In this document: positions 23,552-33,921 of the stretch, piece after piece | How the letters are laid out: the number at the start of each line of letters is the position of its first letter | How positions within the stretch are numbered: position 1 is the first letter of the stretch | NCBI GenBank assembly: GCA_025356665.1 | Contig: JANXRV010000133.1 | Span: forward strand, 1 to 64,000 | Reading direction: 5' to 3' | DNA: 64,000 nt | From: CAITSH01 sp025356665 | Lineage (GTDB): Bacteria > Pseudomonadota > Gammaproteobacteria > Burkholderiales > SG8-39 | Program-made: the position numbers and the translations under genes | Notes under the pieces: generated by a model | The model's database searches: none | The model's input: only the letters and a program-made list of their open reading frames with translations | What the model was told of the DNA's origin: nothing

Positions 23552-25813
23552 TCAGGCGGGCTTGGCGATTTTTATCGGCAAAGAGCGAACCGGTTTGCCC
23601 AGTGCGAGGCTCAGCGCGTTGGCCACCGCCGGTGCGACCACCGCGATGGTCGGTTCGCCAATGCCGCCCCACACCGCTGCGCCGTTGGCGCGGATATGCG
23701 TTTCCACCTTTGGCATTTCAGCCATGCGCAACACACGGTAGTCGTGAAAATTGGTTTCGACCACGCGGCCTTGTTGCACGCTGCATTCGCCCCACAGTGC
23801 GGCGCTCAAGCCATAGACGATCGAGCCCTCCACCTGCGCCTCGATCTGCCCCGGATTCACGGCGTAGCCGCAATCGAGGGCGAGCACGATGCGGTGTACC
23901 TTGACCTCGCCTTGCGCATTCAATGACACCTCGGCGGTGGCGGCGCAGTAGGTGGCGTAGCTGAAGTATTGCGCGATGCCGCGGTAGACACCGGGGGGCA
24001 GGGGCTTGCCCCAGTCGCCTTTTTCCGCGGCGAGGTCGAGGATCGCGCTTTGCCTCGCATCCTTGGTCATCCACTGCTTGCGAAACGCCACCGAATCGGC
24101 GCCCGCGGCGCGCGCCAGTTCCTCGACAAAACATTCCATGTAAAAGGCGTTCTGCGGAATATTGACGCCGCGCCAGGTTCCCACCGGCACATGGGTGTTG
24201 CGCATCGCGTATTCGATACTGAGTTGCGGAAAGGCGTAACACAGCGCCTGGTCGCTCGGCTGGGCAAACCAGCCCTGCACCTGCGAGTTGTCCTTGAACC
24301 CGGCAAGGTTTTCCGTCGGATTGCGCCAGGCATAAATCGATTGGCCGGAAAGGCGCACATGTACCGCGGTCAGGCGGTTTTCGGCGTCGAAGCCGGCGCT
24401 CAGCTTGCACTTGGAAATGGGCCGGTACTGGCCGTGCGTCATGTCCTCCTCGCGGCTCCAGATCAGCTTGATGGCGGTGCCGGGCATCTGTTGCGCGATC
24501 GCCACCGCCTGCGTGACGAAATCGGACACGCGCCCGCGCCGGCCAAAGCCGCCGCCCGGATCGAAGCGGTGCACCGTACATTTTTCCAAGGGCAGGCCCG
24601 ATTGCTTGGACATGGCAAGGTGCGCGCCCTCGGGGTCCTGCGTCGGCACCCAGATCTCGGCGGCATCCTTGCCCACGCGCGCGGTGCAATTCATCGGCTC
24701 CATCGTGGCGTGCGCCAAAAACGGCGCGCTATAGACCGCCGCCACTTTTTTGGCCGAACTGTTGACGAGGGCGGCGCTGTCGCCCTCTTTGCGAAATTCA
24801 AACAAACCGGTTTTGGTTTCCAGGCCCTCGCTCAGGCGCGCCGCAATGGTCGCATCCGACTCGGCGGCATGGGGGCCGTAGTCCCACTCGGCGCGCACCT
24901 TTTCAAGCGCCGACTTGGCCTGCCACCAGGTGTCGGCGATCACAGCATAGGCGTCAGTGCCGACGCGCACGACTTTTCTCACGCCCGGTGACTTCAATGC
25001 CGCCGCATCATCGAGGCGCAGCAGGCTGCCGCCAAAGACCGGGCACGCCTTGATGGTGGCGGTCAGCATCCCGGGCAGCGCCACATCGACGGCGTAAATT
25101 TTGCTGCCGTTCAACTTGGGCGCCGTATCAAGGCGCTTGAGCGGCTGGCCGGCGATTTTCCAGTCGGCGGGGGCTTTCAGCTGCAGGGTTTTGGGGTCGG
25201 GTGTCGGCAGCCTGGAGGCGGCGAGGGCCACCTTGCCATAGCTGGTCTGGCGGCCGGAGGCGGCATGCCGGATAAGCCCCTTTTGCACGCTCAGCTCGGC
25301 CACCGCAACACCCCACTCGTTGGCGGCCGCCTGTAACAGCATGGCGCGCGCCGCCGCACCGCCGCGCCTGACCTTGTCGTGGGAGAAGCGGATGCCAAAG
25401 CTGCCCACCGTGAGCATTTGCCCCCACACGCCCTTGCGCGCGAGGTTGGCCTGCGGGGAAACCATCTCGGTGGTCACTTTGTCCCAATCGCAGTCGAGTT
25501 CTTCGGCGATAAGCTGCGCCAGGCCGGTGCGCGTGCCCTGGCCCATTTCGGTCCTGGCAAAACGGATCACGCAGGTATCGTCGGGCCTGACCGCCACCCA
25601 GGCATCGATCTCGACGCCCGCGTCCGCGGCATCACCGCCCGTTGCCGCCTGCGCCCCTGAGGGCAGGTTGAAGCCGAGCATCAGGCCGCCGCCGGCCAAA
25701 GCCGAGCTCAGCACAAAGAAGCGGCGGGCGAGGTCGACAGGTGCTTGTTCGGCCGCCGGTGTGGAATTGTTTTTCAATTGCGGCAATGCTTGTGAATGTG
25801 TGGTTTTTTTCAT
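23552..25813 (-). CDS. Molybdopterin-binding subunit, isoquinoline 1-oxidoreductase beta-like
   Basis: A 753-residue xanthine-oxidase-family large subunit of the IorB type. The N-terminus carries a twin-arginine export motif (ARRFFVLSS) and hydrophobic stretch, as in periplasmic IorB proteins. FARTEMGQGTRTGLAQLIAEELDC, RVGKDAAEIWVPTQDPEGA, GGGFGRRG and a late GGIGEPTIAVVAPAVANAL are cofactor-binding blocks. Such enzymes hydroxylate N-heterocycles or oxidise aldehydes with water as oxygen source. The [2Fe-2S] partner is encoded just upstream. Confidence 0.93.
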   Translation of the reverse strand: MKKTTHSQALPQLKNNSTPAAEQAPVDLARRFFVLSSALAGGGLMLGFNLPSGAQAATGGDAADAGVEIDAWVAVRPDDTCVIRFARTEMGQGTRTGLAQLIAEELDCDWDKVTTEMVSPQANLARKGVWGQMLTVGSFGIRFSHDKVRRGGAAARAMLLQAAANEWGVAVAELSVQKGLIRHAASGRQTSYGKVALAASRLPTPDPKTLQLKAPADWKIAGQPLKRLDTAPKLNGSKIYAVDVALPGMLTATIKACPVFGGSLLRLDDAAALKSPGVRKVVRVGTDAYAVIADTWWQAKSALEKVRAEWDYGPHAAESDATIAARLSEGLETKTGLFEFRKEGDSAALVNSSAKKVAAVYSAPFLAHATMEPMNCTARVGKDAAEIWVPTQDPEGAHLAMSKQSGLPLEKCTVHRFDPGGGFGRRGRVSDFVTQAVAIAQQMPGTAIKLIWSREEDMTHGQYRPISKCKLSAGFDAENRLTAVHVRLSGQSIYAWRNPTENLAGFKDNSQVQGWFAQPSDQALCYAFPQLSIEYAMRNTHVPVGTWRGVNIPQNAFYMECFVEELARAAGADSVAFRKQWMTKDARQSAILDLAAEKGDWGKPLPPGVYRGIAQYFSYATYCAATAEVSLNAQGEVKVHRIVLALDCGYAVNPGQIEAQVEGSIVYGLSAALWGECSVQQGRVVETNFHDYRVLRMAEMPKVETHIRANGAAVWGGIGEPTIAVVAPAVANALSLALGKPVRSLPIKIAKPA

Positions 25814-25895
25814 GCGTACCCCCGCGCTATGTTGTTTGCAGCCATGGCTTTACCCTGCGGCAAGCCCTTGTGATTTTGTCGCCACGACCTGGTGG

Positions 25896-26399
25896 CTAAG
25901 ATCGGCTTGTTTTGCTTGGCCTGGCGGCCGGATTCTTGCGGCTGTTTTTTGCCAGCGCCACCGCCTGGTGTATGGCCTGGCGAATGCGCTGGTAGGTGCC
26001 GCAACGGCAAATGTTGGTCATCGCGCTGTCGATGTCCGCGTCGCTGGGGTCGGGCTTGGCCGCCAGCAGCGCCGCTGCCGCCATGATCTGGCCGGACTGG
26101 CAGTAGCCGCACTGGGGCACGTCCAGCGCCGCCCAGGCCTGCTGCACCGGGTGCGAACTGTCGGCCGAGAGCCCTTCTATCGTGGTGATATTGTCGCCAG
26201 GTTTCAGGCTCGCCATGTTGATGATGCAAGAGCGCACGAGTTGCCCGTTGATATGCACCGAGCAGGCGCCGCATTGCGCGATGCCGCAACCGAACTTGGT
26301 GCCGGTCAAGCCCACGTGCTCGCGCAGCACCCACAGCAGCGGTGTGTCGGACTGCGCCCTGACTTCGTGCTGCTTGCCATTGATCCGCAACTTGGCCAT
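25896..26399 (-). CDS. (2Fe-2S)-binding subunit, isoquinoline 1-oxidoreductase alpha-like
   Basis: A 167-residue two-cluster ferredoxin. Cys38, Cys43, Cys46 and Cys58 form the plant-type cluster (CGIAQCGAC), and Cys97, Cys100, Cys131 and Cys133 the second (CGYC, CRC). It passes electrons from the molybdenum subunit at 23552-25813. ATG 26399 is preferred because a strong GGAGG lies 5 bases upstream; the TTG one codon earlier is unlikely. A lysine/arginine-rich tail follows the last cluster. Confidence 0.94.
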   Translation of the reverse strand: MAKLRINGKQHEVRAQSDTPLLWVLREHVGLTGTKFGCGIAQCGACSVHINGQLVRSCIINMASLKPGDNITTIEGLSADSSHPVQQAWAALDVPQCGYCQSGQIMAAAALLAAKPDPSDADIDSAMTNICRCGTYQRIRQAIHQAVALAKNSRKNPAARPSKTSRS

Positions 26400-26550
26400 C
26401 AACCCCTCCTTTTTTTATTTTCCCTTATTTACCCACGCGGGAATTTCGCTTGGGCCATCTTGCGCCCGCATCCGGCCGATTGCAACGCGAGCGAACGCGA
26501 CGCGGAAACGGATCCGGCACCATCGACAGTGCGTTCGCACTTATCTCTAT

Positions 26551-26587
26551 CGATGACTGGAAATCCGCCATGGGCGCGGTTCTCCAG
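26551..26587 (-). repeat. REP-like palindromic element, copy D (inverted orientation)
   Basis: CTGGAAATCC (26557-26566) and GGTTCTCCAG (26578-26587) are imperfect inverted arms with the same 11-base spacer as the other copies. The ATCGATG flank lies on the left, so this copy is reversed. It occupies the gap between the ferredoxin subunit and a binding-protein gene. Confidence 0.7.
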
Positions 26588-26592
26588 CGCAC

Positions 26593-27381
26593 TCAGCGTT
26601 TCGAGCTGCCCGCCGGCGCCACATCAACGCCCTTGAGGCCGGCGCGCTCGATTGCCGACTGGATCAGGCCGGTGGTGCGTGTTTCGTCTATCAGTTTGTT
26701 CACGGCGGCAAGCTTCGCCGTTTCGCCTTTGTTGACGATGATGGCTTGCTCCACGCCGTAAAAATTATCCGGCAGCACGCGCACACTGGGATTTTTTTCC
26801 GCCGCTTCGAGCAGGCGCGGGCGGCTGGCGGCGTAGACGTCGATTTCGCCCTCGGCGAGGCGTTTGAGCGCGATCTCCATCGAGCCGGGTGGGTTGGGTT
26901 TGAGTTCGGCATGACGCAGCTTGCGCTGCAGGTAGAGGTGGCCGGCGTCGCCCTGGCCGACGCCGATGCGCACCCCGGGCAGGTCGACTTCAGCGACATT
27001 GAGCAGCGGCGAGTTTTTCGGCACGAGGTAGGAATTCCAGGCGAGTAGGTAGGCCTGCGAGAAGTCGACATCGCGCGCGCGCGCCGCATCGTAGGCGACA
27101 AAGCCCAGATCGACGGCGCCGCTTTTCACGCTGTCTATCACCGCCGCCGGGTTGGCAAGCGGTGTGATGGTCACGCTGACGCCCAGGCGCCTGGCCAGTT
27201 CGCGCGCAAGCGCTGCGGCCGGCCCGGTGATGGCGCCGGTCTTGGGGTCGAGTCGCGCCTGTGACGGATTGGACGCAAGGTAGCTGACGCGCAGCGGTGT
27301 GGTGCCGGAAAACTCGGCGGCGTGAACGGGCGCGGCGAGCAAGGCGGTGAGCAGGGCAAATAGCACGAATGATTTGGGCAT
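26593..27381 (-). CDS. SBP_bac_3 family periplasmic solute-binding protein
   Basis: A 262-residue binding protein with a signal peptide ending near APVHAAEF. Landmarks are LARELARRLGVSVTITP, VDLGFVAYDAARARDVDFSQAYLLAWNSY and the VRIGVGQGDAGHLYLQRKL block. It resembles amino-acid receptors, but no permease or ATPase is adjacent, so it is an orphan receptor or works with distant components. It follows a Bug gene by 17 bases. Confidence 0.88.
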   Translation of the reverse strand: MPKSFVLFALLTALLAAPVHAAEFSGTTPLRVSYLASNPSQARLDPKTGAITGPAAALARELARRLGVSVTITPLANPAAVIDSVKSGAVDLGFVAYDAARARDVDFSQAYLLAWNSYLVPKNSPLLNVAEVDLPGVRIGVGQGDAGHLYLQRKLRHAELKPNPPGSMEIALKRLAEGEIDVYAASRPRLLEAAEKNPSVRVLPDNFYGVEQAIIVNKGETAKLAAVNKLIDETRTTGLIQSAIERAGLKGVDVAPAGSSKR

Positions 27382-27398
27382 GGCGTTCTCCCTGTTGT

Positions 27399-28397
27399 TT
27401 AGTCGGCCTTGGCGCCGCTCGCCTGGATCACCTTCGCCCAGCGCTCGGTTTCGGCGCGCATCAGGTTGGCCAGGCCCTCGGGCGCGGTGCCCACCGGCTG
27501 GAAATAAATGCGCAGCAGTTTTTCGCGCGTATCCTGGCTGCGGATGATGGCATTGAGTTCGCGCGACAGGCGCTCGATGACCGGTTTGGGCGTTTTCGCC
27601 GGCGCGACGATGCCAATCCAGGCGCTCGATTCAAAGCCGGGGAAGCCGGCCTCGGCCACGGTGGGCAACTCGGGCAGCACCAGGCTTTTGACGCTGCTGG
27701 TTACGGCGAGCGCCTTCATGCGCCCGGCTTGCACCAGCGGCATGGCGGTGCCCGGCACGACAAAGCCGGCGGCGATCTGGCCGTTGAGGATGGCGGTGTT
27801 GACCTGCGGACTGCCCGGGTAGGGGATGTGCTGGATGTCCATGCCGGTCTGCATTTTGAGCAACTCCATGGTCAGGTGCGAGGCGCTGCCGTTGCCGACA
27901 GAGCCGAAGTTGAGTTGGCCCGGGCGTGCTTTGACGTAATCGACAAACTCCCTGACCGTGTTGACGCCCAGTTTGGGATCGACGATCAGCACGTTGGGGC
28001 TGAGCGCCGCGAGGGTGATGGGCGCAAGCTCCTTGAACGGGTCGTAGGCCATTTGTTTGTACAGCACGGTGTTGACCGCCAGCGGGCCGGGGATGGACAG
28101 GCCGATGGTGTAACCGTCGGGCGCGGCTTTGGCGACAAGCCCGGTGCCGATGTTGCCGCCGGCACCGGGCTTGTTCTCGACGATGACCGGATGGCCCAGC
28201 ACTTGCGCGAGCTTGTCGTTGAGCAGGCGCGCGATCAGGTCGGGCGAGCTGCCTGGCGGGAAGGGCACTATGAGATGGATGGCGCGCGCCGGCCAGGTGT
28301 TTGTGCCGGCGTCGGCGGCATGTGCTGACACAGGCAGCACCGACAGCGCCGGCAGCAGCGTAAAAGCCAGCGTCAGCTTGAGCAGCAAAGCTCTCAT
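27399..28397 (-). CDS. Bug/TctC family receptor
   Basis: A 332-residue Bug receptor with signal peptide MRALLLKLTLAFTLLPALSV and cleavage near AHAADAG. WPARAIHLIVPFPPGSSPD, NKPGAGGNIGTGLVAKAAPDGYT and the tail RWAKVIQASGAK define the family. ATG 28397 follows AAGGAGG by a normal spacing. An upstream frame reaches 28583, but that stretch is encoded by the tandem array and is not part of the protein. Confidence 0.93.
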   Translation of the reverse strand: MRALLLKLTLAFTLLPALSVLPVSAHAADAGTNTWPARAIHLIVPFPPGSSPDLIARLLNDKLAQVLGHPVIVENKPGAGGNIGTGLVAKAAPDGYTIGLSIPGPLAVNTVLYKQMAYDPFKELAPITLAALSPNVLIVDPKLGVNTVREFVDYVKARPGQLNFGSVGNGSASHLTMELLKMQTGMDIQHIPYPGSPQVNTAILNGQIAAGFVVPGTAMPLVQAGRMKALAVTSSVKSLVLPELPTVAEAGFPGFESSAWIGIVAPAKTPKPVIERLSRELNAIIRSQDTREKLLRIYFQPVGTAPEGLANLMRAETERWAKVIQASGAKAD

Positions 28398-28457
28398 CAA
28401 ACCTCCTTGTTGTGCCGTTTTTACCGCTTGGCGCGATTGTAGCCGCAGGCCGCTTAG

Positions 28458-28569
28458 ACCACTAGGACCACTAAGACCACTAGGACCGCTAAGATCACTA
28501 AGACCAGTAGGGCCACTAAGACAGACTACTAAGGCCGCCCGGGCCACCCGAACCACCCGAACCACCCGG
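28458..28569. repeat. 9-bp tandem array (two sub-arrays)
   Basis: Seven units of the type ACCACTAAG or ACCACTAGG run from 28458 to 28520. After a short interruption, four units of the type GCCACCCGA or ACCACCCGG run from 28534 to 28569. The array fills the gap between a Bug gene and the FAD oxidoreductase stop. Confidence 0.92.
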
Positions 28570-28583
28570 ACGAACCAAACCAA

Positions 28584-29939
28584 TCAGGCCACGTCCGCGC
28601 CCAGCCACGCACCGTTGTTCGCAAGCGTCGACTGTAACGCGCCGATATCCAGTTGCCGTGGCGTGGTGCGCGAAGCAAGCGCCATCGCGGCGGCGCTGCC
28701 TGCCGCCTCGCCCATGACAAAACAGGCGCCGCTGACGCGCGCCGCCGATTGGCCCTCTTGCGTCATCGAGGCGCAGCGTCCGGCGACAAACAGGTTGTCG
28801 ATGCGCTGCGGCACGATCATGCGGTAGGGCAGCTGGTTGAAGCCGCGCGAGCCCTCCGGCTGCCAGCCCCAGGCGACGTTGCCGGCGACATGGCGCTCCA
28901 GCGGCCAGCCGTTGACGCCTATGCTGTCGGCAAAGTCGGCGCAGCCAGTCACGTCATCGCCCGAGAGCGCATAGTCGCCGATGACGCGGCGGGTCTCGCG
29001 TATGCCCACCTGCGTGGCGATGTCGAGCACATAGCTGTTCTCGAAACCGGGCACGCGCGCGCGCAAAAATCTGGCGTAGTCGCGAACCTGCCGGCGCCCC
29101 TCGATCTCGCCGGCGGAAAATTGCGCCGCATCGGTGCCGTCCATGGCCTGTCCGGCGGCGTTGCTGATCTGCGTGATGTTGGCGCGCCATTCGGTCGGGT
29201 TTTTCATCGGCCGCACGATGGCGCCCATGCGCGGAAAACTGAAATCACCCTTTGCCTGCGCCTCCTGCATGAGCTGCGGGATGTCGCGAATGGCGTTGAC
29301 GGCTTTTTCCGCATCGACGTTGTTGACGCGAAACATCAGTGTCGGATAGAGCAGGTGACCGTTCGCATCGCCTTTTTCGAACGGTGCGCCGGCCCAGGCG
29401 GCGAGGTCGCCGTCGCCGGAGGCGTCGATGAACATGCGGCCGCGGATGGCGCCGCGCCCGGATTTGGTCTCGACCAGCAGCGCGTCAATAAGGGCGGTGC
29501 TTTTCATCGTCGCGCCGGCGGCGAGTGCGTGGAACAGCAGGCTGGCGCCCGAGGCGAGCAGCATGTCGTCGGCGGCGCACTTGTAGGCGGCCATGTCATA
29601 GGCCTGCGCCTTGGTCTTGCCGAAGATGGCGTGCGGCTCATTCAAGCCGCCGAGCGCGGCGATGCGTGCGAGCAGGTCATCGGCGACACCGTGCACGACG
29701 CGCCGGATGTCGCCGTGCACATTGGCGAACAGGCCGCAAAAATTGGTCACGCCGGCGGCCGTGCCCATGCCGCCGAGAAAACCGTAGCGCTCCACCAGCA
29801 GCGTCGTGGCGCCGGCGCGGGCCGCCGCCGTGGCGGCGGCGATGCCGGCCGGTCCACCGCCCAGCACCACGACATCGGCTTCGGCGAGGACGGGGGTGTG
29901 GCGGGCGGGTTCGGTGATGCTTACGTCGGGAACTGGCAT
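28584..29939 (-). CDS. FAD-dependent oxidoreductase (FAD_oxidored family)
   Basis: A 451-residue flavoprotein. An ADVVVLGGGPAGIAAATAAARAGA Rossmann motif begins near residue 22. RYGFLGGMGTAAGVTNFCG follows, and a late DNLFVAGRCASMTQEGQSAARVSGACFVMGEAAGSAAA closes the FAD site. This family includes fumarate-reductase-like and tricarballylate-type dehydrogenases of unknown substrate. ATG 29939 is preceded by AAGGAGCC. It lies downstream of the aryl-CoA ligase and may oxidise an intermediate, which is inference. Confidence 0.88.
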   Translation of the reverse strand: MPVPDVSITEPARHTPVLAEADVVVLGGGPAGIAAATAAARAGATTLLVERYGFLGGMGTAAGVTNFCGLFANVHGDIRRVVHGVADDLLARIAALGGLNEPHAIFGKTKAQAYDMAAYKCAADDMLLASGASLLFHALAAGATMKSTALIDALLVETKSGRGAIRGRMFIDASGDGDLAAWAGAPFEKGDANGHLLYPTLMFRVNNVDAEKAVNAIRDIPQLMQEAQAKGDFSFPRMGAIVRPMKNPTEWRANITQISNAAGQAMDGTDAAQFSAGEIEGRRQVRDYARFLRARVPGFENSYVLDIATQVGIRETRRVIGDYALSGDDVTGCADFADSIGVNGWPLERHVAGNVAWGWQPEGSRGFNQLPYRMIVPQRIDNLFVAGRCASMTQEGQSAARVSGACFVMGEAAGSAAAMALASRTTPRQLDIGALQSTLANNGAWLGADVA

Positions 29940-29967
29940 GTCTCGGCTCCTTCCCCCTCTCCCCCGG

Positions 29968-29992
29968 CCCCTCCCCCGCCGGGGGGGAGGGG
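29968..29992. repeat. C/G-rich hairpin between ligase and FAD oxidoreductase genes
   Basis: CCCCTCCCCC and GGGGGAGGGG pair as a 10-base stem around a 5-base loop, within a longer pyrimidine-rich stretch. No T run follows on either strand, so a terminator role is uncertain. Confidence 0.6.
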
Positions 29993-30018
29993 AGGTTTGT
30001 GAGTCGCTAGCGCGACGG

Positions 30019-31656
<1,638 letters not shown>

Positions 31657-31674
31657 GGATTGCCTTCCTCTACG

Positions 31675-31722
31675 CTATTACTCTATTACTCTATTACTCC
31701 ATTGCTATATTGCGCTATTGCG
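31675..31722. repeat. 8-bp tandem array
   Basis: Three exact CTATTACT units are followed by CCATTGCT, ATATTGCG and CTATTGCG. The array lies immediately before the ligase start on the minus strand, so it falls in that gene's leader. The rest of the 31657-31854 gap holds no gene. Confidence 0.9.
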
Positions 31723-31854
31723 TTACTGACTTCAGAGGCCTGGATTCAAAGGGGTGCTGGCCCCGGTTAATTTCCCTGCTCAGCGGTGGCGGTGCATCGG
31801 CGACGTTGCCCGTGTTTTCGCTCTTGTGCCTGCGGCGCTTTTTTACGCGCTTGA

Positions 31855-33015
31855 TCACGCCTTGAGCGTCTCTCTTGCGATGATGAGTTTTTGCACTTCG
31901 GTCGCGCCCTCATAGATGCGCAGGGCGCGGATCTCGCGGTAAAGCCGCTCGACGATATTGCCGCTTCGCACGCCTTCGCCGCCGAACACCTGCACGGCGC
32001 GGTCGATTATTTGCTGCGCGTTTTCGGTGGCGACCATCTTGGCCATGGCCGCTTCACGCGTGGCGCGCCCGCCCTTGATGTCGCGCAGCCAGGCGGCGCG
32101 GTAGGTGAGCAGCGCCGCGCTGTCTATGCCGGTGGCCATGTCGGCGACCGCGGCCTGGGTCAGCTGGAAGTCGGCGAGGGTCTGGCCGAACATCTTGCGG
32201 CTGGTGGCGCGGGCGATGGTTTCCTCGAGCGCGCGGCGGGCAAAGCCCAGCGCCGCGGCGGCCACCGAAGCGCGAAAAATATCCAGTGTTTGCATGGCCA
32301 CCTTGAAGCCGCCGCCGGCGGCGCCCAGGCGATTGCCCACTGGCACCCGGCAGTTTTCGAAGCGCAGCGTGGCGAGCGGATGCGGCGCGATCACGTCGAT
32401 GCGCTCGGCGATGGTGAGGCCAGGCGTGCCGGCATCAACGACAAAGCCGCTGATGCCGCGCGCGCCCGGCGCCTCGCCGGTGCGCGCGAACACGCAGTAA
32501 AAATCGGCGATGCCGCCGTTTGAGATCCAGGTCTTTTGCCCGTCAAGCACGTAATGATCGCCCTGCAGTTGGGCGCGCGTGCTCATCGCCGCCACATCCG
32601 AACCGGCGTCCGGTTCGGACAGAGCAAAGGCGGCAATGGCTTCGCCCGTGGCGACGCGCGGCAGGTAATGCTGCTTGATGGCATCGGAGCCGGCGAGGGA
32701 GATGGCGCCCGAGCCGAGGCCTTGCATGGCAAAGGCAAAGTCTGCCAGCCCGTCGTGGCGTGCCAGCGTCTCACGGATCAGGCACAGCGAGCGTGAGTCG
32801 AGTTTTTCGAGTTGCCCGCCATGGCTTTTGGCTACGGCGTAGCGCAGCCAGCCGCCCTCACCGAGGGCTTTGACCAGGGCGCGGCAGGTGTCATCGACGT
32901 TGCCGCCGTGGGCAAGCGCGCCCAGGCGGGCGTCCGCCCATGTTTCGAGTGATGCCGCCAGCGCGGCGTGGGAGGTTTCGAAAAACGGCCAGTCGAGATA
33001 CTGTTTATCGCTCAC
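31855..33015 (-). CDS. Acyl-CoA dehydrogenase
   Basis: A 386-residue flavoprotein with a full ACAD layout. FALSEPDAGSDVAAMSTRA and a WISNGG FAD strand are present, then TLADFQLTQAAVADM, QVFGGEGV and the C-terminal YEGATEVQKLIIARETL, whose glutamate is the catalytic base. It forms an alpha-beta double bond in a CoA thioester. Between the ligase and the hydratase it fits beta-oxidation-like steps after ring reduction. Confidence 0.93.
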   Translation of the reverse strand: MSDKQYLDWPFFETSHAALAASLETWADARLGALAHGGNVDDTCRALVKALGEGGWLRYAVAKSHGGQLEKLDSRSLCLIRETLARHDGLADFAFAMQGLGSGAISLAGSDAIKQHYLPRVATGEAIAAFALSEPDAGSDVAAMSTRAQLQGDHYVLDGQKTWISNGGIADFYCVFARTGEAPGARGISGFVVDAGTPGLTIAERIDVIAPHPLATLRFENCRVPVGNRLGAAGGGFKVAMQTLDIFRASVAAAALGFARRALEETIARATSRKMFGQTLADFQLTQAAVADMATGIDSAALLTYRAAWLRDIKGGRATREAAMAKMVATENAQQIIDRAVQVFGGEGVRSGNIVERLYREIRALRIYEGATEVQKLIIARETLKA

Positions 33016-33057
33016 GCGCGCGCCCTGCGGTTTATTTTACGGTTAAAGATCGGAAAA

Positions 33058-33756
33058 TCAGCTGAGGTTGCTGACGAAAAACTCCAGCGTGCGCCCATGT
33101 GCCATCGCGGCCGAAGGCTGGTGGTAGGAGGCGCGATCCCAGCAGTTGAAGCCGTGCTGCGCGTCTTTGTAGATGTGGAACTCGGCCCGCTTGCCGGCGA
33201 ACGCCGCCTTGACCTTGTCGACGGCCTCGAGCGGAATGGCGTGGTCTTTTTCGGCGTACTCAAATTGCATCGGGCATTTCACGCCGGCCGCCTTGTCGAG
33301 GTTGTCCTGGATGCCGCCGCCGTACCAGGCGCTGGCGGCATCGATGCCGGCCGTTGCCGCGGCCAAGTAGGCGAGACGTCCGCCCATGCAGTAGCCGACC
33401 GCACCGATCTTGCCGCTGACTTCCGGACGCGCGCGCAGTGCGGCAACCGTCGTCTGCACGTCGTCTATGGTCTGGGCCGGCGTGATGCCGCCCATCAGCG
33501 CGCGTGCACGCGTCATGTCTTCGCCGTCGTAGCCGAGCTCGACGCGCGGTGCCTGGCGCCAGAACACATCGGGGGCGAGTACGACAAAACCGTCCATGGC
33601 GTATTGCTCGGCCACGGCGCGGATATGGCGGTTGACGCCGAAAATTTCCTGAAAAAGGACAATGCCCGGGCCCTTGCCCGCGGGTGGCAGCGCCAGGTAG
33701 CCGCCGTAGGTGCCGCCGTCTTTTGCCTTGATATCGATCCAGCTGGTTTTCATCAT
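33058..33756 (-). CDS. Dienelactone hydrolase family protein
   Basis: A 232-residue alpha/beta hydrolase. QEIFGVN, the nucleophile elbow GYCMGG with cysteine, a YAEKDHAIP aspartate and DAQHGF histidine complete the DLH triad. Length is typical of carboxymethylenebutenolidases. The start may be either of two adjacent ATG codons at 33756 and 33753. It is 42 bases upstream of the acyl-CoA dehydrogenase. Confidence 0.92.
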   Translation of the reverse strand: MMKTSWIDIKAKDGGTYGGYLALPPAGKGPGIVLFQEIFGVNRHIRAVAEQYAMDGFVVLAPDVFWRQAPRVELGYDGEDMTRARALMGGITPAQTIDDVQTTVAALRARPEVSGKIGAVGYCMGGRLAYLAAATAGIDAASAWYGGGIQDNLDKAAGVKCPMQFEYAEKDHAIPLEAVDKVKAAFAGKRAEFHIYKDAQHGFNCWDRASYHQPSAAMAHGRTLEFFVSNLS

Positions 33757-33800
33757 GATTGTCTGTCCTTATTCGGGTGGGTTAAAAATAAGAAAATGTT

Positions 33801-33895
33801 GTCATTGCGAGGAGGCGAAGCCGACGCGGCAACTTTGTGGCATTGCGACGGTAGCCACGAGAACGGTGAGATTGCTTCGCTGCGCTCGCAATGAC
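33801..33895. repeat. 95-bp element with GTCATTGCGAG terminal inverted repeats, copy 1
   Basis: GTCATTGCGAG at 33801-33811 and its complement CTCGCAATGAC at 33885-33895 bound an element with internal GGCGAAGCCGACG and GATTGCTTCGCTGCGCT. A related copy lies at 46598-46689. It resembles the ATTGCGAGGAGCGAAGCGACGAAGCAATC type of non-coding repeat that is common in many bacteria. Confidence 0.85.
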
Positions 33896-33921
33896 GAGGC
33901 GGGTGCCTATTTCAAGAGTTG

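Noticed and set aside
23718..24689. Long antisense and alternate frames over the molybdenum hydroxylase gene
   Set aside because: They shadow a 753-residue protein with clear cofactor motifs.
28458..28569. Possible CRISPR-like repeats
   Set aside because: The units are contiguous 9-mers with no spacers, and no cas gene is present.
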